Part shown: one piece after another, positions 59,174 through 64,000 of the stretch
How the letters are laid out: each line of letters opens with the position of its first letter
Position numbering within the stretch: position 1 is the stretch's first letter
Origin: Thraustochytrium sp. TN22
Taxonomy: Eukaryota; Sar; Bigyra; Thraustochytrida; Thraustochytriidae
Direction: 5' to 3'
DNA length: 64,000 nucleotides
Assembly: GCA_013306675.1 (NCBI GenBank)
Contig: JABLUY010000192.1
Coordinates: 1 to 64,000 of the forward strand
The notes under the pieces: model-generated
Database searches by the model: none
The model's input: the letters and a program-made list of their open reading frames with translations, nothing else
What the model was told of the DNA's origin: nothing
Position numbers and translations under genes: made by a program

Positions 59174-59751
59174 GGTGGCCTCGCCGCGCTCGCGCTCGCG
59201 CTCGTTCCCGCTCGCCGCGCGCGCGCGCCCGGCCGCCGCGCGTCCTGCTCAGCGCCTCCGCGCGCGAGCGCCTCCGCGCGCAAGCGCGGCGCAAGCGCGG
59301 CGCAAGCGCAAGCGAGCGAGCGCGCCTCGGTCCACCTGCGCGGCTCGATGCGCGCCAATCTGCCCGCGCCGCCGCGCCGCGCCGCCGCGCCGCCCTCGCC
59401 CGCGCCGCGCGCCGCCCGCATCCGCGCGCGCGCGCGCGCGCGCCGCGCCGCGCGGTTTGCCGACTTGAGGCGAGTCCCGGAGTCCGAGCCGCCTGGGACG
59501 CGTGGGCCTGTTCTGTTCACGCCAGCCAGGCAAACTGAAGTTTTTCCCTGTCCGAGTCCGAGGCACTGGCCGCAGCCCGATCAAGCCTGCGAGAGCATCG
59601 CCAGCCGCTTCGAGTACTACGCGGACATCAGGCCGTCCCTGGACAAGGCGGGGCTGCGCTGCATGCTCAAGACGTCGGCGCGGCTCGCACGCCCTCGACA
59701 CCGATCGCAACGGCATCCGCAGCTACTTCGCGTTATAGAAGACTACTTCGC
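59174..59751. other. intergenic with a possible EF-hand-like fragment
   Basis: The left 300 bases are GC-rich leader of the minus-strand gene. From about 59579 on the plus strand a protein-like piece reads ACESIASRFEYYADIRPSLD, KAGLRCMLKTS and, after a frame change, LDTDRNGIRSYF, which has the spacing of an EF-hand loop. It has no start and stops at once. It looks like a small gene remnant. Confidence 0.35.
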
Positions 59752-62665
59752 TCACGCGAGGTCGGGCACGGTAAAGTGCGCGTGCTCGAGCTCCTTGTTG
59801 CAGTTTTGGGCCCACGTGCGCATTCGCCTGCGAATCTTGGCGTCGAGCGTGGCAAGGTCGAGCGGCGAGGAAGAGCGGTAACGGGCGGCAACGCTTTCGG
59901 GCAGCGTCGGCAGGGCCGCGACAAAGGCGTCGCGCGGAAGGCCGAGCAGCGCGGTGCTGGGGAACTTGCTGGGCACCTTGTACTCCATGGGCAGGCCCCA
60001 CGTCCGGTAGAGCGAGGCCTGCAGCTTCTGGCTCAAGTTGTCGTCCGTCTTGCGGCGCTGCGTGCGTGTGACGGGGGCCGCAATGGAGCTGAAAAAGGTC
60101 TCGGCGTTGAAGTGGTCGGCGCCGAGAACGAAGGTGGCTGGGGCGAGGCCGCGTTTGTAGTTGATGATGTGTTCCGAGGCAAGGCGCACCTGTGAGTTGG
60201 TCATGTGGCGGTTCTGCACTCGGAGAAGGGCCTCGATGTCCTCGCGGCTGACCTGCTCGCGACCCCGCTTGGGTGGCGGCGACCTAGGGCTGGATGCCAT
60301 GCGCGCCAGGCGGCTGTAGGCGGCCGCCTCGAGCGCGGCGAGGCCGGGCGAGTTGCTCTGGAGCGTGCTGCGCCTGGACGTGACCTTGTCAGCCGAGGCG
60401 AGAAACGCCGCGATGGCCTCGTCCTTGTCGTCGTGCGCGGCCCGCTCCTGGAGCTCGGGGGCCATGAGAACGAGAGACTTGTAGCCGCGCGGGAGCACGA
60501 CCGTAGGGCGACGATCCTGGACTTTTGCGCCGGCCGGAAAGGCGCTCCGGTAAAAGGCGCTTCCGTTCAGGCCGTGGTCCGTGCGGCCGAGCTTTTGCAA
60601 CATGCGCGCGAAATCCACCTTGGCTTCCGGCTTGGACAGCTGGATCAGGTGCGTAGGCTGCAGGGAGCGACATTTGGACTCGACGTTCACCGCCTGCTTG
60701 AGGAGCGTTTCACTGACAATGACGATGCGAAGCGGTGCCGCACGGTAGGCCGCCTCGTCCGCAGGAGCGCCGGCTGATGCGTCCAGGTTGACCTCATGAA
60801 GGATGTAAACGAGCTGAAGGGTCGCCTTGAGCTGCCAGGTCCGCGTAAGCGGCATGCAGAAGATGCCGTCACCCTCGTCCTTGAGCTTCTCTCGCGACAT
60901 TCGAGTCTTGTGCCTGACGAGCTTGAACGCGCCATTGGCAACTGACTTCAGGTGCTCTTGCATCTCAGTGAAGTGCTTCGGAGACACGAGGATGCGCTTG
61001 TGGGCCTCGCTCTGGCACGAGGTGAAGATGCGCGCAAAGAGCGTCTCGGCGTTCTTGCGATGGCGCGCTAGGGCCTTGAGGAGCCGGTAGTTCAGGTACA
61101 GCTGCGGCGTGGCGTAGTCCACAGCCGCCGTGGAGAAGCAGTAGTGTGCGATGGTCGCTACACCGCTGTTGCGGCCCATCTGGGGCGTGGCGTGCATGCG
61201 CTTCGCCATCCACTTGGCGATCTCGCCGTGGCCCACGTTGATGGACCTCCCGCCACTCGCGGTTCGACCTTGATAGCTGTTGAGAACAACTGTAAAGTGG
61301 GACCTGGGCATTGCGCAAATGTCTTCGAGCTGGCGAATCTGCGCCTTGGGCACCCCGCACGCCAGGGGGCGCGGCTGCGCGCCACCGCGACGCCGGCCCA
61401 CCGGAGCTGCCGCTGGGAAGGCGGCCCTGGGAAAGGGCATGAGCGCCGTGGCTGCAGCCGGGTGCGCCGGGCTGGTCTCTGCGGGTCCGGCGGGAGGCGC
61501 TTCGTCATCGTTCGCGTTGTGCGGCTCCTCAACGTCGATTTCCTTGTAGTTGACGACGTAGATGCCATCTTCGGGGCTGTCGCGCTCGCGATCGGCCGGG
61601 TCCAGGCCGTACAGGTAATAGCCGGCCCGCGGTTTGATGCTCACCAGCGTGAACGGTTCGCCCATCACCTCGGGGGCGACCAAGGAAGCAAGCGGCGTGG
61701 CGGTGACTAGCGAGACGTCCCTCCACTCTGCCAGGACCTCGCACATCTCCTTGGCGAACTTGGTTCTGCCCATGGCCTCGTGGCTCTCGTCCAGGATGAG
61801 GTGCGTGTTGCTCGGGTTGAAGCCCTCTTCGAGGGCGTGGCGGAACGGCTGGCTGATGGTGCGCAGGGCAGGCGCTGAGCCAAGGCGAAAGTTGAAAATC
61901 ACCGAGAGCGATGCTGGGTCCCTGGCCTCCTGGATGTTGCGCAGGTAGCTCCGATCGTTGAGCTTGCTGAAGACGAACAGGTCGGACGGCAGGTAGCGGT
62001 TGTGCATGAGGTTCTTGCGGACGAGACGCCGGTACTGCGCGTTTGCGTTGGCGATGGCGCTTTCCATGTCGCTATAGGTCTGCGCATTCGCGTTGCCGAA
62101 GACCAGCACGTATTTGTTGTGAACGCCGCCATGCAGGAGGCCCCGCATGATGATGGCGCGCAAAGTCTTGCCGCCCTGCATGATGCACGTAAGAATTGCG
62201 CGACCGATTCGCCAGTAGTTGTCGAAGGCCGGGCTGTCCTCCGAGAGTAGCTCGGCCGCTTCCGACACTTCCTGCAGCAGCTTGATGCAGATGCGGATGA
62301 GCAGGATCGAACGCAGCGCGGCGTCCGACGTCTCGCGCGGGGCCTGCAGAAGCTGCCCGATGCGCGACACCGTGGACACCAGCACTAGGGCGTCCTCCTG
62401 GCCCAGCGCGAAGACCTCGCGCGCGCCCTCGTCGAACATGGCGCCGCTAAAGTACGTGTCCTCGAACTCGCAGTTGAGTTGGTCCACACTCGGCCCCAAC
62501 GCGCCGCGGGACGAAACCGTGGAGGTCGCGTCCGGCACCGTCATGTTGTCGTCGTCGTCGTCCGACGACGAGAGCACGCTACTCCCGTCACTGATCGCAT
62601 CATCCGCCGTCTGCGCGTCATCATCCTGGGCGACCCTCGACATGGGCGTCAGGTAGGAGGAGGAG

Positions 62666-62701
<36 letters not shown>

Positions 62702-62988
62702 GAGGAGGAGGCCGCCGCCGCCGTGCTGCCGCTGGCCTCGAGCGTCGGCGTCGGCCAAGCCCGGACGGGCGTCAACGCGGCGCTTGCCGTCGTCGCCGTG
62801 CTCCGCGGGCTCGGCGCAGGCCCCGTCCCGGCGACCTGCGCCCCACCGCCGCTCTCGGTCGCGGTCTCCTTTACCATGCGCATGAAGACCTCGGGCCCCA
62901 GCTCTTTCATGAGGGCCCGCATCTTCGCCTCTGCGAGGTTCTCCGCCGCCATGCTCGCCGTCACGATCTCCTGCTGCTTCTGCTGCAT
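59752..62988 (-). CDS. SF2-helicase-like ATPase, orphan
   Basis: The 1078 residues contain a Walker A motif ILTCIMQGGKTLRAI (about residue 260), LVFGNANAQTY, a DExH-type Walker B HLILDESHEAMGR (about 400), VSLVTATPLASLV (motif III) and, much later, GEIAKWMAKRMHATPQMGRN with QMGR at the position of motif VI. The core is therefore a superfamily 2 helicase/translocase, but motif spacing is unusual and the C-terminal 450 residues match nothing I know. The N-terminus is Gln/Lys- and Ser-rich. The ATG at 62988 is the first in frame, but the frame stays open to 63078 (ELVDSDIGKLDQ), where GCAG preceded by TTGAAC resembles a splice acceptor; a stop lies just beyond, so a 5' exon is likely. The role could be DNA or RNA remodelling, or part of a mobile element. 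It looks whole. Confidence 0.75.
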
Positions 62989-63783
62989 CTGCTCCTTTTG
63001 CTGCTGCTGCTTCTGCTGCTGCGGCTGCTTCTGCTGCTGCGCCTGGTCGAGCTTGCCAATGTCCGAGTCGACGAGCTCCTGCGTTCAAGTTTTGCTTTTG
63101 CTGCGCCGCCGCTGCGCCCTGCGCCCTGCGCCGGGAGGCCCGCGGCAGTCCTGCGTCCCAGCGGCGTGCATCCGCTGGGCGCCGATCGCCGCCTGGCCCA
63201 TCGCCGCCCTGCCCATCGCCGCCCTGCCCATCGCCTCTGCGCGCGGGGGGCGCGCGGGGGGCGGCGCGCGGGCGGCGGCGCGCGGGCGGCCGCCGGCGGC
63301 GGCGCGCGGGCGGCGCGCGGCGCGCGGGCGGCGCGGGCTTCCTTCCGCCTGCCTGCCCGATGCCCGGCTGCCGGCCGTCGTCCCGCCAGCGTCTGGCAGG
63401 ACTCTGCCGGCGGGACCCGGGCGCGAGGCGGGCGTGCGCGGCGCGGGAGGCGGGCGGGCGAGCCCGGCGAGGCGCGGGAGTCCGCCGCCCGCCGCGCGCT
63501 CGGCACCTTCGCGGAATCGACGGGGATCGGCGCTCGGGCTCGCTGTCACTGTCAGTCAGTCAGCGCTGATCGAGCGTACTACCCTGCCGTAACTTTTTTA
63601 CTGTTGGTGCGCGGGAGCGGCCGGCGCCGGGCGCGGTCGCTGGCAGGCAGACCCGCAACCCTCGTGTCAGAAAGAAGGAGCTGAAGAGAGGAGCAAAACA
63701 GGACAGGAGCGCGAGGCAACAGGGCAGAAACCTGGCTAGCTGGAGCCGAAAGCCAAACGCTCCAAGCCCTGCCTGAAATTAAA
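62989..63783. other. intergenic region between two genes
   Basis: The first 90 bases probably belong to the helicase-like gene. The rest has GC-rich word repeats (CCCATCGCCGCCCTG three times at about 63195-63235, GCGCGGGCGGC runs to 63330) and a CTGGCTAGCTGG motif at about 63732. Base composition becomes AT-richer after 63590. No gene is supported. Confidence 0.45.
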
Positions 63784-64000
63784 ATGAGCCAAGACAATTA
63801 CGAAGACGACAGCCAGAACTGCATGAGCAGTTTCCTTGACCTCGACGACGATTTGCTGGAAAAACTCATGCATTCTCTTTCCGAGCCACTTTTCGAACAG
63901 CAGAGCCACGAGAACAATAATCTCCTTCATCTCATTCCAACAAACGACCTCGGGCCCATGCCGTACGAAAGTGAGTCCTTCTTCGACTTCAGCCATGCTC
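63784..64000 (+). CDS. acidic protein, 5' part only (runs off the window)
   Basis: From the ATG at 63784 the frame is open to the last base (72 codons). The start MSQDNYEDDSQNCMSSFLDL, DDDLLEKLMHSLSEPLF and PYESESFFDFSHA is strongly acidic with spaced Leu and Phe, as in transactivation domains and like the C-termini of the N2 and N4 proteins. The codons are clearly less GC-rich than in other genes of the window. A minus-strand ORF over the same bases is possible but has a less protein-like start. The family is unknown. Confidence 0.5.
   Translation, partial: MSQDNYEDDSQNCMSSFLDLDDDLLEKLMHSLSEPLFEQQSHENNNLLHLIPTNDLGPMPYESESFFDFSHA

Overview
The window looks like nuclear DNA of a GC-rich, intron-poor unicellular eukaryote, most likely a marine heterotrophic stramenopile of the thraustochytrid (labyrinthulomycete) type. 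That placement is inference. It rests on long single-exon genes with targeting or signal peptides, a complete IFT122 (so the organism builds a flagellum), a block of secreted sulfatases of the kind used on marine sulfated polysaccharides, a TMTC-type mannosyltransferase, a PPR protein and long Q/S-rich low-complexity proteins. I saw no rRNA, tRNA, CRISPR or bacterial operon structure. Genes stop with TAA, TAG and TGA, so the standard code applies.

Layout. (1) 1-16.5 kb is an accessory region of genes I cannot assign to known families. It holds three copies of one family (3-1262 partial, 7785-9002, 9920-11077; the last two lie in a tandem segmental duplication of about 2.1 kb), plus three singletons (2559-4040 minus, 11879-13198, 14350-15609). 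All share a layout of acidic or S/T/P-rich flanks, a beta-rich central segment with a Lys-rich SK/TK loop, and basic nuclear-localisation-like clusters. Gene fragments lie between them, including a prefoldin-subunit-4-like exon. The region closes with an unusual long/short tandem repeat array (15.7-16.5 kb). (2) 18.5-28.6 kb holds four sulfatases head to tail on the minus strand. The first has an in-frame TGA exactly where its paralogues have Cys. (3) 28.7-30.5 kb is degenerate repeats and gene remnants. (4) 30.5-37.2 kb holds an MscS-type channel, a small glycine-zipper membrane protein and a monofunctional formate-tetrahydrofolate ligase with a likely mitochondrial presequence. (5) 37.2-44.1 kb holds scrambled gene remnants, a large protein with a TIR-like-looking N-terminus and TPR repeats, and a dUTPase-like gene whose frame is not continuous. 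(6) 44.2-63 kb is ordinary dense gene space: IFT122, TMTC-like transferase, carotenoid oxygenase, PPR protein, a SAM-domain scaffold and an orphan SF2-helicase-like ATPase. A further acidic protein starts at 63784 and runs off the end.

The genes are not an operon and mostly serve separate functions: cilium, one-carbon metabolism, glycosylation, osmotic sensing, organelle RNA. The two real groupings are the sulfatase cluster (extracellular polysaccharide desulfation) and the nuclear-protein cluster at the left. The latter is the best candidate for something undescribed: a lineage-restricted, actively duplicating set of putative transcription regulators, of which two different families share a leader sequence.
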